A DNA stretch of 64,000 nucleotides, taken from contig CAUWAG010000006.1 of assembly GCA_963556695.1 (NCBI GenBank), positions 3,100,001 to 3,164,000 on the forward strand, written 5' to 3'. The notes beneath the pieces were generated by a model. That model saw nothing but the letters and a program-made list of their open reading frames with translations, was not told the origin of the DNA and ran no database searches. The translations under genes and the position numbers were made by a program. Source of the stretch: Anthostomella pinea. Lineage: Eukaryota; Ascomycota; Sordariomycetes; Xylariales; Xylariaceae. Position 1 is the first letter of the stretch. Every line of letters starts with the position of its first letter. This document shows, in pieces, positions 8,845 through 21,236 of this stretch.

Positions 8845-9685
8845 AGGCGAACGACTGCGGTTGTTGGGGTTGCCGGTTCATGGGCCGAGATGGAGTGATG
8901 GAATGATGATGAGCCATTGCTGTGAAGTGCCTAACTGCCAAGAGACGACCACTTTACTGAACAGAAGTGCCTCACTTGTATGCTGGTGATGAGAAGTTCG
9001 TGTGTTGAGAATTTCATCCGACGTGTGAGTTGATCACCTGGCCTGCGACCAAGGCGAGCAGGAAGCGAGTCCAGTCATCGGGCTCGAGAACTGAGAATGT
9101 CGGTGTTGGCTCGGCAGATACCCAGTGCCAGCGAATCATTCCTGATCCTAATGTGCGGTCTCGAGGCCCAGGCAAACAAAGATGCGAGTCGCAGGATGGG
9201 CCACAAACAGCCATCTGATGGGTTTATGGACCTCGGACGGAAACTTTATGTTGCCTATTGATCAGCAGTGACATCCACGTAACACGAAGGCGGAACAAAG
9301 GGATTTGGACCTTGACCCCTACATGACTCAGCGCTTGTTGATCACAACACATGCCCTTCGACTCCGTCTTCCTCGTAAAAGTCCTCCAGAGCACGGCCTG
9401 TCACAGAAGGATTGTAAATGGACTCACTGCATTGACCCCTTCGCACCTATGACAATCATTATTACCCACCAAGCCCCCCATATTGCTACTCGGGATCACC
9501 TATATCCGCTAACGGTGTATCTTATTGCTGTTGGGTCCTGCTGACCAATGTACCTGAGAGAGCCTCTGTAATGGACCTTGCTGGAAAGCACTGACCCTTG
9601 CTTACCAGCAACCGGCACCCGAGTGTGGAAGCCCCCGCCGTGTCGCTCAACCGACTGTGACTCAACGCCCTTCAATAGCACCATC
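8845..9685. other. Intergenic, no supported gene
   Basis: Both strands contain only short ORFs without recognisable motifs. The stretch lies between the decayed duplicate and the P450 pseudogene. Confidence 0.5.
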
Positions 9686-11519
9686 TCATTCAGTTTTCGA
9701 ATTATCCCTCTCCGTGACCCGTAGCCATACGTCCCGAATGAAGAACATAGACCGGTGCGATATGGTGTACGGTTTCTCCAGGTCCATCACCTGAAAGTCG
9801 AAATCCCGGAGCAGCTATAGTTGGCATTGCAAAGGTTAGTTGACCGAACCCCAAGAACATGTTTTCCCATAATAAACCCGTGCAGAACAGACTCACTTCG
9901 ACGTATATCTTGTTCAGCTCCAGATGCGCTATGACCTTGCCGATGCAAACCCACCTCCCGGAGCCGAAGACTAACTCGGCCGTCCTCTCCATCAGGAGGC
10001 GGTGCTCAGGCGACGCCTCGAGGAACCGCACCGGACGGAACACGTCGGCGTCTTTGCCGAAGATTTCCTCCCGACGGGCCATGGACCATGAATCGATGCC
10101 GATATTGGTCCCGCCGGGCACCTTCTGACCCGCCAGAACGTCACCCTCCGGCGGCATGACCTTGGGGAAGAGCATGAATAGCGGGGGTTGGAAGCGGAAA
10201 CATTCCCAGATGAAAGCCTGTGATCGTGTCAGCTTTGATTCTTGAATAGCGTGATGAAGGGCTGTTCAGCAGAAGATGGGAGTGACACCGACTTGGAGAT
10301 ACGGAAGGGCTTTGCCTTCGGCGCCAGTGACGGGGGTCGAGATTTTTCCGCTTTCTACGCCCTGGTCGATTTCCTTCTGGAGCCGATAGTAGACCCGTGG
10401 TGTGGAGGCGAGAAGCACCAGCGTCGGAGCAGGAAGTTGGCCGTGGTGTCGGAGCCGGCGACGAGTTGGGTCAGGAATTCAGCTTCACATTGCTTATTGG
10501 AGAGGCCACGTTGCATGAACGAAGCCTAAATGCATCATTAGCGCAGGATGAAAAGAAGGGGGGATCTAGGCTCCTCTTACCAGCATATCTCCCTTCTCCT
10601 CGGCCTCGGGCGCCGCGCGTTCATTGACAATACGTCCCGCGAGTTTGTGAGCAGGCGCAACAGTTGTTAGCTAGGAGACTTCATTTTTTTTACATGGTTG
10701 ACAATGAAGAGACCTCGGAAGGAATACGTACGCAAGTAACGACCCAGCATCACTCTTGTCCGTCTTCTTGGGTCCAAATCGCTGACGGAAGACTTCGAGT
10801 AGCTTCCCAAGCCGAGGGACGTCGGAGCAAACTCCAAAGAACATGCCCGCTGATTCAATAAGCCTGATGTAATTCGACGGATCGGCGTCTGCCGCTAGAC
10901 AGCCGAACGCTTCACCGCACGCGAGCTGCGTTAGTCAATCCAGTGTGAAGTACTGCGCGACGAGGCCCAATCGAGCGGTCTAGTCTGCTGCGTGGTCGAG
11001 ATATACTTGCGGCGGATAAGGTCCTTCAGCGCGTATATCTGCACATCGACGTGGTGTTCCATGGACGGTAGCTCGCGCCCCGTGTAAGCCGCCGAAAGGC
11101 GAGCTCTGAGGTCGTCGTGAAGGCCCGTGTCCGTCGTGCTGATGATAGTATGCGTCGGGTCCAGGCGCATAACTTCTGTACCATTTGGCCTTGGTGTAGC
11201 CGCCGCGGACACTGTTGATCTGTTGGATGATACTTGAGTCGTCGGTTACCAGGGTATCGGAGGAGATTCGTATCAGACTGCTCCCGGATCCGCCGTACCG
11301 CTTTCTTGTAGCTCGGTGGATTTTGTAGGCTCGACACGACAGGACGACTGATAGAATCCATAAGTACGAGAAAGAAGCGAGGAACGGACCGTTGAACTCG
11401 CTCAGCCGACGCCGAGTTCGGACGGCGCTCACGACATAATAGCCTGCCAGACAAGCCACGCCAAGCAAGAGGATACCAGGAGCTGAAAGGCCAGTAGACA
11501 TCACAGCTAAAGCTACCAT
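9686..11519 (-). pseudogene. Cytochrome P450 pseudogene (pisatin-demethylase-like)
   Basis: The gene starts at 11519 with a hydrophobic membrane anchor (LLLGVACLAGYYVVSAV) and runs on the minus strand to a TGA at 9686-9688. Visible P450 parts are MRLDPTH, the I-helix segment AGSDTTA (about 10.45 kb), the K-helix region IWECFRFQPP, and the haem loop FGSGRWVCIG (about 9.96 kb). At least three introns with plausible GT-AG ends are seen, one directly after ELNKIYVE. The gene is broken by a +1 shift after KWY (about 11.18 kb), a shift plus an in-frame TGA near 10.94 kb (LD*LTQ), and another shift after TANFL. Several independent indels make a sequencing artefact unlikely. It neighbours the ABA3-like gene, which suggests a dead terpenoid locus (inference). 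The subfamily call is from memory of related sequences. Confidence 0.8.
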
Positions 11520-12738
11520 GATAGAAGGTTGAGTCGGAGTGAGTTGTGGTAGCAGAGGTGCCAGAATGTGAAGGTGGTTGTTTTGGGGTGAAAGACGGTA
11601 AATGTCCAGTACACCAGAGAGAAAGAGCCTTAAGTAGGTATGCACAGGCAGAAGTTGTGGGGATTCCGTCCCACATTGTTTACCCCTATTTCACCAGCAG
11701 TGGTCCATTGTTCTCGATCTTATACTGGGAGCAACTGTGCAATGTGATGGAGCTGTGTGGGGGCCATTGTCCACATCGCCGGCATTATATTATCAGCCCG
11801 TCTTCAGTGACGTACTATTACGCCCTCAATTCACATAGTCCATTCAGGAATGTCGCTCACAATGAGTTAGGTACGTCGTCGACAAGTAGATGTATTGTTG
11901 ATATTAATAACAATCACCTGAGTAGAGATGGATTGAAGTGTAAGCCACTGTGTACTCCTGTTTTCTCTAGTACTTACCTTATATCCGAAACAGTTACCCA
12001 ATGATATTATCCGCTTCTTTACCAAAAGCATGCCTCTGTAACAATATCCAAGTACGGCGGGAGTAAGGGAGGTAGTCAAGGTCAATGCAGGCCGGCCCCC
12101 TGCCCTCTAATACCTGTCAGCGATTAGCCCTACATTGTCGGTTCGGCTCAGCTTGCCTCCTGCTCCAGGACCAGTGACCAATGCCCTGGAGGGAGCCCAA
12201 CCGCTAACGCCAATAATTCCGTCTCGTCGCTCTGACTGTGGCGATATGTTTGTTTGTTTGCTCGAGTCTTAGCAACCCATCTAGCTGAGGCGGACCAGTC
12301 CGTCCGGAGAGAAAAGCCAGTACGCGGCAAGCCTCGTTCGGATGGAAGGCAAGGCGGTCTGGTCACAGCCATTCAGACTCGCTGGGACTGGTCAGTGCAC
12401 CGCATGTAAGTGGCTCCGTTCTAGAAGGGAGTTTGCAGGAGAAGCGATATCGGTATCAGGCTCTTGAATGGACCTTAGGCCATTGTCTAAAGCGGTGTCA
12501 ATGTCAAGTCCTGGAAACAATGCAATATGTTAATGTCAAGTCGTGCAAGCTCTTCAATGGGGATACCAAGCGGGGCAGTCTTCAACGATTTTACTTATAG
12601 CACTCTTCCTTCTTACTGGATGAGAGACCCTCTTCCAAGCACAACCCTCATCCCTTGCTTCCACACATCTCTTCATCTCCTACCCCTTGCTGCACCTCAT
12701 CTCTCACCACTTGCTACCACTCATTATCAGCAGACGCC
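11520..12738. other. Divergent intergenic region between the P450 and ABA3-like genes
   Basis: The two genes point away from each other, so this 1.2 kb should hold both promoters. Pyrimidine-rich sequence precedes the ATG at 12739. I see no further gene. Confidence 0.5.
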
Positions 12739-14058
12739 ATGGCTAACACCAACAACACCCCCCAAAACGACCTTGTGGTCGACCACAAGACGCCCAAAGA
12801 AACCAGGTACTACCCGTCCGAGCTCAAGAACGACCTGAAAGACAGCGGCCTCGCTCCCCGCGTGATCGAAGAAACGCTCGCCTGCGCCTGGGAGTACACC
12901 CGCTGCATCATCCCGGAATTCACGAACTGGGGGCGCTACCTGGCCTTCGTGCGCGCCACCGTCATCTGCATCGTCGTCGAGTTCGACGAAACCCTTGTGG
13001 ACATGAGCGTCGAAGACCGGTTAGTCCTCGGATACGACGTGGACGCGGTCCTGGACACCTTGTTCGGCGGCACGCGAGCGAACGGGCCGAGCAACGATGC
13101 CATGAGTCGCGAGTTGCGTTGTTTCTGTAAGTTATAACCCAAACTGGCAGTCCATTCCATGGCTGGAACACACGCTGACTGCGATATTACCCCGAAAGAC
13201 CTCATGACGGGAGACAAAGCCAGCAGCCGCCGGGACATATCGCAGCTCTTCAGCCGGTACGTGTCGGCGCTAGCTAGCTCGCCGCGCGCCTGGTTCCGCC
13301 TCCGCGACACCGACGCCCTGGCCCGGTTCTCCATCGCCGCGGCGCTGACCTGCAACGACCTGGACGACTTCTAGTTCACGGAGCCGCAGCTCGAGTTGCT
13401 GGTCGAGGTCGGCGAGACGCTGTATGACGCCGTGGCCTTTCACAAGCACCGCGCCGAGGGCGAGGTGTGCAACACGTTCGCGGACGCGGGGGGCTCCGGC
13501 CCCGACAAGGAGGTCCGCTCCCGGGCCTTCGCCCGCTGTCGCGAGGTCCTGTGGGCCATGGACGCGAAGATGGCGCGCTCGCCTGCCCACAGGCACGCGT
13601 TGAACTTCTTGCGCTCGTTTGGCGGCCCCGTGCATATCATGATGCGCCGCTATCGCTTCGTGGAGGACGGCATGATAGTCGGGCGGTCTGAGACCGAGGA
13701 CGTCGTTTCTAAGGCGCGGCAACACGACAAGCTCTGGAATCGCGTGGATGCTAAGAAGGGAGACACCGCCCGCGATGGGTCCGGTACCGACGTCGACAAC
13801 AAAGAGCCGGATCTGCATTACGAACGAGTCATGGAGCAGGGCAATCGGTTGCTATTCTCCGGTTTCGTGGATGTGCTGGAGAAAGCCACCCATGATCGCT
13901 GTGAGACATGCGTATATCGTTCTTCATACGGGGCGGAGTTTATGGAGGAGTTCGGGGGCGTGAAGCTATGTCTTAAGTGCAGACAGCAGTGGAAGACATA
14001 CCTGGAAGGCCTGGGCGATCGTGCGGTTGCCGCTTTTCCAGAGATCACTTCGCAGTGA
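12739..14058 (+). pseudogene. ABA3-like (candidate sesquiterpene synthase) gene with one in-frame TAG
   Basis: Exon 1 (12739-13126) and exon 2 (13199-14058) join across a 72-nt intron (GTAAGT donor, GCTGAC branch site, AAAG acceptor) to give about 416 codons. The start is GCCATGG. The frame is intact except for TAG at 13372-13374 between DLDD-F and FTEPQLE, where I would expect Trp. TGG to TAG is a G-to-A change in the CpA context favoured by RIP. The sequence features (EYTRCIIPEFTNWGRYLAF, CNDLDD, MMRRYRFVEDGM, and a CETC...CLKC cysteine set) recall the fungal BcABA3-type alpha-ionylideneethane synthases that make the abscisic-acid skeleton. That assignment is from memory and unverified. The TAG could mean a fresh pseudogene or stop readthrough; the downstream 228 codons show no decay. 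Confidence 0.6.
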
Positions 14059-17000
14059 ACAAGATAGGTCACTCTCTAGGTCAGTATTCGGCACCGAAAT
14101 TCGAGGTCTGGGTAGATGAGTAATGGAACCCGATGAGATGTACTGAATAGTCTCATACCGAATATAGCTTTCTATGATGAGCGCGTACCCTGGGACGCTG
14201 TCGGCGGCGCTTAGGTCGTAGGTCATGCAAAGTAACTATCGTGACTGATGTGGAACCCTGACAGCGTTTATTGGGTGCTGTTCGCTGTATGCGGTCTTAC
14301 CACATGCCCTCGTCGTCCAGTTCCATGGAACATGGCCGATGCATCGGACCCGACCGACTGGTTCAGCCGCAGGTTGGCACATGGTGACTGTTGTGTGGTG
14401 AATATCAACGATGAAGAGAGTATGCCCGACCGGCACAACATGACCCACGAAGCTGTACTGGACTGACGATACACCCCATCACACCAGCGGTTGACGTTGT
14501 TACAAAGTGAACGTTGACTAGTACATCACTTGCACGTGGATCTGCAAAGAGCCGCATGGCGTGTGGCTAACGTAACCCACCAAGATCACTTGCTAGTGCG
14601 ACCGTTGAGACCAGTGGCGATCTAGGGCTGGCAGTGCACGACCTTTCGACGATGGCCCAGTTATTGATCTCCAGAGAACAGCAGGGAAGAGGGCTGGTCC
14701 TGCCTGTCGCTCGTTTGGAGGAGCGAGAGCGTGGCGCGCAAACGTGGGAATTCGGCGACACGCTTCTGACGAGATGATGCCGGACGATTGATTCGGACGT
14801 CCAGTCATCGGTTTGATGGTCTGCGCAAACTATCGGAACCCCTAGCGAATATGAGAAGAACCCCCGGAGACCCTCGATAATTTCCTCTGAAGGGTTGATC
14901 GTTTTGACCGCGAGTAGTTGGCGAAGGGTTGGAAACGATTGCCGTTTCATCTTGCCTGGACCTACGCGTTAGGCGGGTTCATCCGAACGCTGGTTGATCG
15001 CTACTCCAGCAGCAATGCGACGCGGCCTTGACTGCCTGTGCGCGGACATCATACGCGAAACACAGTCCAAACCTCCTAATCGCAAAACGGAAGGCTGGCG
15101 GTGGCAGTGGAGACTGTTGCGCGTGATACTGTCGTGAATCGATGGCGCGGCGCACGCGGGCGCGAACGCGACAAGTTCACGCACCACACGGCGTCGCGGA
15201 AGAACAGGGCTCGCATAGTTTTCGGCGACGACATGGAGGGGCTCGAACTGCGCAGTTTCTTAGTGAGGCAACTCACCTGTTGCTCGTTTCACAACCGGGC
15301 AAGGTGGGAATGCGCATGTCGTCTTGGACAAGACGCAATGCTGGAACACGTGGCTGTAACTCTTGCGGTATGGTATGTATGCGCCGCGACGTCGGCGCTG
15401 CTGTTATTAGCTTGTAAATGTGGTGACCAGCAGTTGGGAACACGAATACCGCGCTGGAACTTGTTTGCGCAGACAGGGATTCATAGTGGCAGCTCGCTCG
15501 ATACGCGGGCAGACTGGCTGGGTGACACGAAATAGTAATAAATCGCGCTGCTAGGCTATATGGCTGAATGGTGATTCTCGTGATTGCTGCCCTCTTGCCT
15601 CTTGTGGCTGCAAATCAAACGTCAAATGAAAGAGAGATGGAAGATCTTCCCCTCTTCCCCACAGGTTGCTCATTTGCAAAGGCGGCGAAAGAGAGCCAAT
15701 GCATGTCATTTGCTGACGAGCGCCGAGGGTGTCGCCATGTCGTGGATGTCCAGGTGACGGCCGGTGACGGGAGACAACCTTGAAGGAGACAAGGTGAAGA
15801 AGACGGCGGCAACCGACCCCGAGCTGAGCTGGGGTGCCACACTGTCAGCTGAAATGGGTTTAGTCAGGCACCGCGCAGGGGCCCGATCAGCAGGGAGTGG
15901 ATTCCTGGAAGCAGGCAGGCAGGCCCCAGGGCAGACGAGTGCGCTGGCGAATCAGGTGTAACACATTCTGCGGGCCCCGGCTCGCCTGAAATTGATGCAA
16001 TTTTGGTTGACGCTTTTGTGAATGGCCGATGGCCGATGGGATGGCAGAGGAATGTCCCAATCAAAGCTGGCACAAACTTCCAATTCCCACCACGTGGTAC
16101 AGAGCAATTTGGCTCACCGTCAATAGTGCATGGTCTGGGGAGACCGACCACTTGGCATTGTTGCTATGGGAGATTGACAGACAACCTACTTCTATCGGAC
16201 ATCGGGTGGCGAGGACAGGTTGGCTTCACTGTTGGACAGCTACGGGGAATGGTATTGCTGTCAGACATGTACACAGAATATTGAAAATAGACACAACAGA
16301 GGGACAATGAGGTCATCTTGGACAAGCGAGATCCATGGTGACGGTGTGTATTGTCTGAGAGGAGGGTGGCACCATGGTTGCTGTAGCCCGCGGGTGGCGT
16401 TGTGACGAAGATAGTTCCGTGGTGGCCAGGTTTAACGATTCCTTCAAGGCTCTGATGATGATGAGGCGCCACCCAAAGGATGCGCTGGATACAGAGCTGA
16501 CAGGTACGGTACGGTACGTTGGATCATTGGATACCCGAACAAGCCTAGCTCGGGAACAGTTTGGACACCGTCGCTTGTACAGTAGTTTCCGTTGGTTGGT
16601 GTGATTGTACTCGCTTTTGAGTCCTTTAACTCGACGACCACCCTTGGGCCCTGCACATGATAGTACGAATAGAAGGCATGATCCGGGGTGTGAGAAGCTG
16701 CAATACGATGGTGCTTTACAAGACAATTCTTTGATATTCGTTTGGACCTTGTATCTCGGGACAAGGAGTCTTTTGCAGGTTTGACGGGTGAATAAACAGG
16801 AACAGGCAGGCTGTCGGTGTCAGGTGGTGCTTGTTCTGATTGTTGATTGTTCCCCGCGCGCCAAAGTAGATAGAAGGCACTAAGCCTGCTAAGGCAATAG
16901 TGTCAGAGCCAATCAACGCCGATTGGTACCTGAGCTAGTACCTGGACTAGGGCGCCCCGTTGGATTCATTTCGCCATGCGCTAACGGGTCCCCAGACCGG

Positions 17001-17524
17001 GGCCCACCAAATCACAAAAATACCAGAGACACCCCCGACAGCAGCAGGCATCGTGGGCTGCCCCCATCTCCCATCTGCTACTTTCATTAACCTCACACAC
17101 GCACACACACTCTGGCCCTCTCTCGCCACCTGCTCTCTCTCTTCCTTCAAACCCCCAAATACCCTTCCCTTCTCTGAAACCGCGGACTTCGTTGGCAAAG
17201 TCTCCCTCACGACCTCTACGGCATACATGCATCAACCCAACTTGAATACCGAGTATTCAACCCGAAAACATACATTCTTTCGAACCACCCAAGCTCGTGT
17301 CGCGCGCACATAACAACACCCATACCACAACATCGCTTCACCCGTAAATAACCACTCCGCACCTCGCGCATCTGCAAGTCAACAATCGCAAGAGATCTGG
17401 GAAGAAAGACAAGAAAGTTGTACCATTCGATTCGACAGATTCTGGGATATCAGCGATTGCGACAGCGCCGCATCGACTCACACCACCCACACCCAAACAA
17501 TATCCACCACCCACCATTATCACG
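14059..17524. other. Long intergenic stretch, no supported gene
   Basis: No ORF in 3.4 kb shows a recognisable domain or a convincing spliced structure. The last ~500 bp (about 17000-17524) is CA- and CT-rich and looks like the promoter and 5' leader of the GPI-protein gene, with pyrimidine tracts typical of fungal promoters. Confidence 0.5.
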
Positions 17525-17905
17525 ATGCAGCTCTCGTCCATTGTCGCGGCTGCGCTTCTGCCACTGCTGGCCGTCGCCCAGACCTCCACGACTACGTCGA
17601 CCATGACCATGACTAAATACATCACCATCCAAAAGGCCGCCTCCACCTCGAGCGCCTTCGCCTCGACCTCGAGCAGCTTCGCCGCCATGAACTCGACCAC
17701 GTACATGCCTACCGGCACTGGTGTCTCAACCATCTCGAGTCTTGTGCCCACCACCACCGCTGGCGCAGATGGTTCCCCGACAACTGTTGCGCCGACTGTC
17801 AGCCCGAAAATCGACAACACCAACACCAACGGCGGTGTTTCCGTCGGCGCCGCGCAAGTCGCCTTCGCCGGTGTTGCTGGTATGTTTGTCGCGGCTCTGA
17901 TGTAG
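17525..17905 (+). CDS. Small secreted GPI-anchored Ser/Thr-rich protein
   Basis: This intact single-exon gene encodes 126 aa. Residues 1-19 are a classic signal peptide (MQLSSIVAAALLPLLAVAQ) with cleavage after Ala-Gln. The mature part is rich in Ser, Thr and Ala, a likely O-mannosylated stalk. The C-terminus has an Asn/Gly-rich candidate GPI attachment site (NTNTNGG) followed by a hydrophobic tail (VAFAGVAGMFVAALM). This layout is typical of small fungal cell-wall or plasma-membrane GPI proteins; no catalytic domain is present. The flanking CT/CA-rich leader fits an expressed gene. It is among the few undamaged genes in the left half of the window. Confidence 0.85.
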   Translation: MQLSSIVAAALLPLLAVAQTSTTTSTMTMTKYITIQKAASTSSAFASTSSSFAAMNSTTYMPTGTGVSTISSLVPTTTAGADGSPTTVAPTVSPKIDNTNTNGGVSVGAAQVAFAGVAGMFVAALM

Positions 17906-19590
17906 GCCGTGCCGCAAGCCATGGCTTTCCAGCGACGCCGAGACGGGCGACCGTCGGAACTCTGAATCAATCAACCTACGGCCTGAGACACTGTCAACTC
18001 TGACTTCTTCGATGGGATCATCATGTCCTCATTTTCTTTTGTCCAAAACCAGCATCTTCCGTTTTCAGCGCTGTCAGGACCATCACATGCGACGAGACGA
18101 ACCATCCCCACGATATTACAATTGAACGGCAACGAACAAACACGCGAATAACCCGAACCACGCGTCTTCCACTTCTGACGCTATGAGCTTCGGCTCATGG
18201 CAGACATCACCATTTTCTCTGACTCAACAACAGCAACCCCCTTTTCCACCTCTTCGACTGGTGTTGAGCGTTTGGTGTCACCTTCACAATCCACCTTAAT
18301 GTTTCAATGAACCAGCATCACATCGTATACGCGGTTCATTTGACCTCGCCGATATCTTTCTTGCAAATCATTTGAATACAGAATTCACCGCACCACGACT
18401 GCTCCATACCCCTTTGACAAGCTTGCAAACCTCCAAGGCCACTTCTTCTCACCTTCTCATGTCACATACTTGAACCATTACCAACACATTCCGATACCCC
18501 CGCCTAGGCCTTGAAGGCTGGTCACGTCACTTTGCAAGATTGTCGGCATGCTCATCCGCCGTTGAGATGCTGAAGAAGGAAATGAGAAAGTCGTCTATCG
18601 GTGTCGGAAAAGTGGTGCTGGCTGGACTACGTTTACTTTGCTTCCGACTAAACCCCAGTTTTTCTTGCATCTATCGAGGAGTTCGGCGATGAGCGACGAG
18701 ATCGGAGCCAACCAAGGCATCCTTACATACCCTTTGCACTTTTTATAACCTTCCCCTTCAACTGCCCTCGCGCTGTTGAGATACCCCCGTTGTTGTTGAG
18801 GATGTTGTTGTTGCGACGCTCACCGGGCGAAGAACGGTCATACGAGGTCACCTGTGAAAGGAACGGAGAACTACCATTACTGCGCCTGGAACCTGTTCTT
18901 ATCGTGTTGGTTCTTGACACCTTTCTACAGACCTTTGTCGGCTCTCGCCTTGTCGTTTTTCACTTTGACTTCTGGATGTTTTCACCACGGTTGGGAAAAG
19001 AAGGTGAGGGGACCATGTATGGACGGCTTGATGCTTTGTACGGGAGGAAATGCCTTGTAGAGCTAGCTCTGAATTGAATATGCGAAGAAAACATCCACTT
19101 CATTCATGCCTTCTCTTGTGACCGACCATTCGCGTCTGCGATTAACTCGGCTCGACCTTTTGCCACTCCCTTTCCCCATCGTTCCGCTTGGTATCTTCTT
19201 GTCACTGCCGCCTGTGCTATTATGCGCAAGCCGCAGCTAAACACTTGTCGATTTGTCATAGTGACATTTCAACTTGATACCGTGGAGCTCGTAGTGGAAA
19301 GCGTTTACCTGCTCCCAGATACTATGGGTTGTCTTCCCCGCCATTCATAACCCGTGTTGAACGTTTGGACACTCCTCTTACGGTGATGGAATGAATATGA
19401 TGTGAAAACTCTCATTCCGTGTTCACTTGAATCCATCGCCATCTCGAGTTGATACCCAACGCACGAATTCAATGCCTTGGGGGATTTATAAATAGGCCCT
19501 GGTTCTTACAAAGTGGTATGACTTGAATGTGAGAGACACGTGGCGTATGACATCTCGGACTAATGATTTTCCAGCGTCCATGATGACTGA
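17906..19590. other. 3' flank of GPI-protein gene; no supported gene
   Basis: Probable 3' UTR followed by DNA of normal composition without recognisable coding sequence. AT content rises from about 19500, where copia-like remnants begin. Confidence 0.5.
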
Positions 19591-19599
19591 TCCCATGGT

Positions 19600-20215
19600 A
19601 CCAGCGTTTGGTATTTGTAGGTATGGAAACATAAATACGCACATGATCTTAGACTCACTGTTCATATCAACTCATTATAAACGGTGCGTTATAAAATCCT
19701 GGCTATACTTACATAGAGCCTGCTGATTATATAATATTAAAAGAGCCTGGTTGAGTTTCTAAACACGTTTAGTGCTATCGAAATAACCAGGTGGTTAGCA
19801 GCAGTAAACATGCACGCCTTGCGAAATTGGAGCATGTAGAAATGCCGTAACGATATCATATTAAGAACAGTAAAGACCTTATATAACAACAAGTATGAAA
19901 AACACTTTGACTAATATTAAGCTAGCAACTACAGCATAGAGCTTATAAATTGCCTAGTTGTAGCCTTCTTTAAATTTGCCACATATAACTAGACGGGCTT
20001 TGTTCCGAAGAAAGTCTCCGTTTGGGGCAAATTTCTAATTAGGAACCTATTTGACTGGTAATGCTCGTTGACTAGGAGGGAGGTATACTAGGTCGAAGGC
20101 CTTGCGAGTTTCGAGACTGTCGATCTGTGCGTCGAAAGCAGGTTTCCAAGCATCCTAGAGTTCTAGCCGGCTCTTGGCTTCTTTGAAGCTTTTCACAGGA
20201 GCTAGTGATATGATT
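19600..20215 (-). mobile_element. Ty1/copia reverse-transcriptase remnant
   Basis: The minus strand translates, across several stops, into the start and core of a copia-type reverse transcriptase: KEAKSRLEL, AQIDSLETRKAFDLVYLPP, PNGDFLRNKARLVICGKF, and then YDIVTAFLHAPISQGVHVY and PPGYFDSTKRV. Several stops fall where Trp, Gln or Tyr is conserved, and the DNA is AT-enriched, as expected from RIP followed by drift. No LTR pair was identified around it. It is non-functional. Confidence 0.75.
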
Positions 20216-20427
20216 TATTAACTAAGATAAAAGTTTGTAAGGAGTAATTAAAGGTCTAATATCTATATACAACGAGAGTGGGGCCAGATCTTGACTGGCG
20301 AGTTTTAACGAAAAACACAGATTTAGGCAGTCTTGCACAGCTCTGCGGGATGGCCATTTCAAGCACCTCTGTTTCACAGACCTAAAAGGGCACTTCTATA
20401 TGTTGTTCCATGGTTGAAGTCGATACG

Positions 20428-20556
20428 AGGTAGACAACTGAACCTAGTTGTTCCGTCCCCATCCAGCCCCCTCTGACACAAAGCTGCCACGGTCGCACAA
20501 GAACATTCCAGACGAATTACACAGACACACTTCACTCTGACGATTGGCTCAAAATC
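20428..20556. repeat. Dispersed repeat, LTR-like (copy 1)
   Basis: About 130 bp match 47422-47560 in the same orientation, including GGTAGACAAC, CCTAGTTGTTCCGTCC, CCACGGTCGCACAAG and CTCTGACGATTGGCTC. In the 47-kb copy this lies inside a longer LTR-like block. It may be an LTR fragment of the copia family whose polymerase remnant lies beside it (inference). Confidence 0.6.
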
Positions 20557-20651
20557 TCTCGACGGTTGATTAGAGCGCACGTCTTGCTACTGTACAACAC
20601 CCATCCATCTCTCGCAATCAGGACTACTCTTCTGTCACCAGACCGTGCTGG

Positions 20652-21236
20652 TCACAGCTCACGCCGGTTGAGAACGAGGTCTTTCGGCACCCAGCCCCAT
20701 ACGAACCACTCACTGCGTCCCGCAATCGCGGAAACCTGAGACTGCGCCTGGGGGCTAAAGGTTGCCATCATGTCGAGCATCTCGTCGCGCGAGAAAGCCC
20801 AAACGTATGTGCCCCGTGGAAGTCGTACGTGGGCTATGCGAACCGAGTTCGGATCGCGACGGTCGACGCCATGAACATTTCGGCGCTCGTAACGTCTTTG
20901 TGCCTCGCGCTGGGCGTCGCCCAGATTGTTGTAAAAAGAGACGAACTGGGTTGGTTGTCGATTCCTTCAGTCCAAGTGCTGTTCGATGGACAAAGCTGTG
21001 ATGACATGCCACGGGTCCATCAAATAAATGTCAGGATCCTCGCACTGGATGCCGGTGCCGGGTATGAGGGGGGTGCGGGAAAGGTCGTCGTACACGTGGT
21101 ACAGATCGACATTCTCCTCGCCGGGTGCAAAGTGGTGGGGTTTGAAAATTTGATTCAGCCAAAATCGACGACAACAGTCATGATGGGATGGCGGTGCCGC
21201 ATATCGCTGCTCGCTGCTGCAGGCAAGGCACATCAT
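20652..21236 (-). pseudogene. DUF7587-like protein gene with one in-frame TGA
   Basis: The minus-strand frame runs from ATG at 21236 to TGA at 20652-20654 (about 194 codons), interrupted once by TGA at 20967-20969. Around that stop the text reads EQHLD-stop-RNRQPTQFVSFY. The fungal DUF7587 family usually has HLDWRNRxPTxFIS here, so a conserved Trp codon has become TGA. Upstream, VDLYHVYDDLSRTPLIPGTG fits the start of the domain (a YRV-x-D-x-S-type motif). DUF7587 proteins are common, uncharacterised fungal proteins. Upstream exons may exist; none was defined. Apart from the one stop, decay is not apparent. Confidence 0.6.

Noticed and set aside
13270..13818. 182-codon antisense ORF over the ABA3-like gene
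   Set aside because: Antisense shadow without any family motif.
15101..15535. 144-codon plus-strand ORF
   Set aside because: No motif, no introns fitting a longer product, and overlapping ORFs in other frames of similar length.
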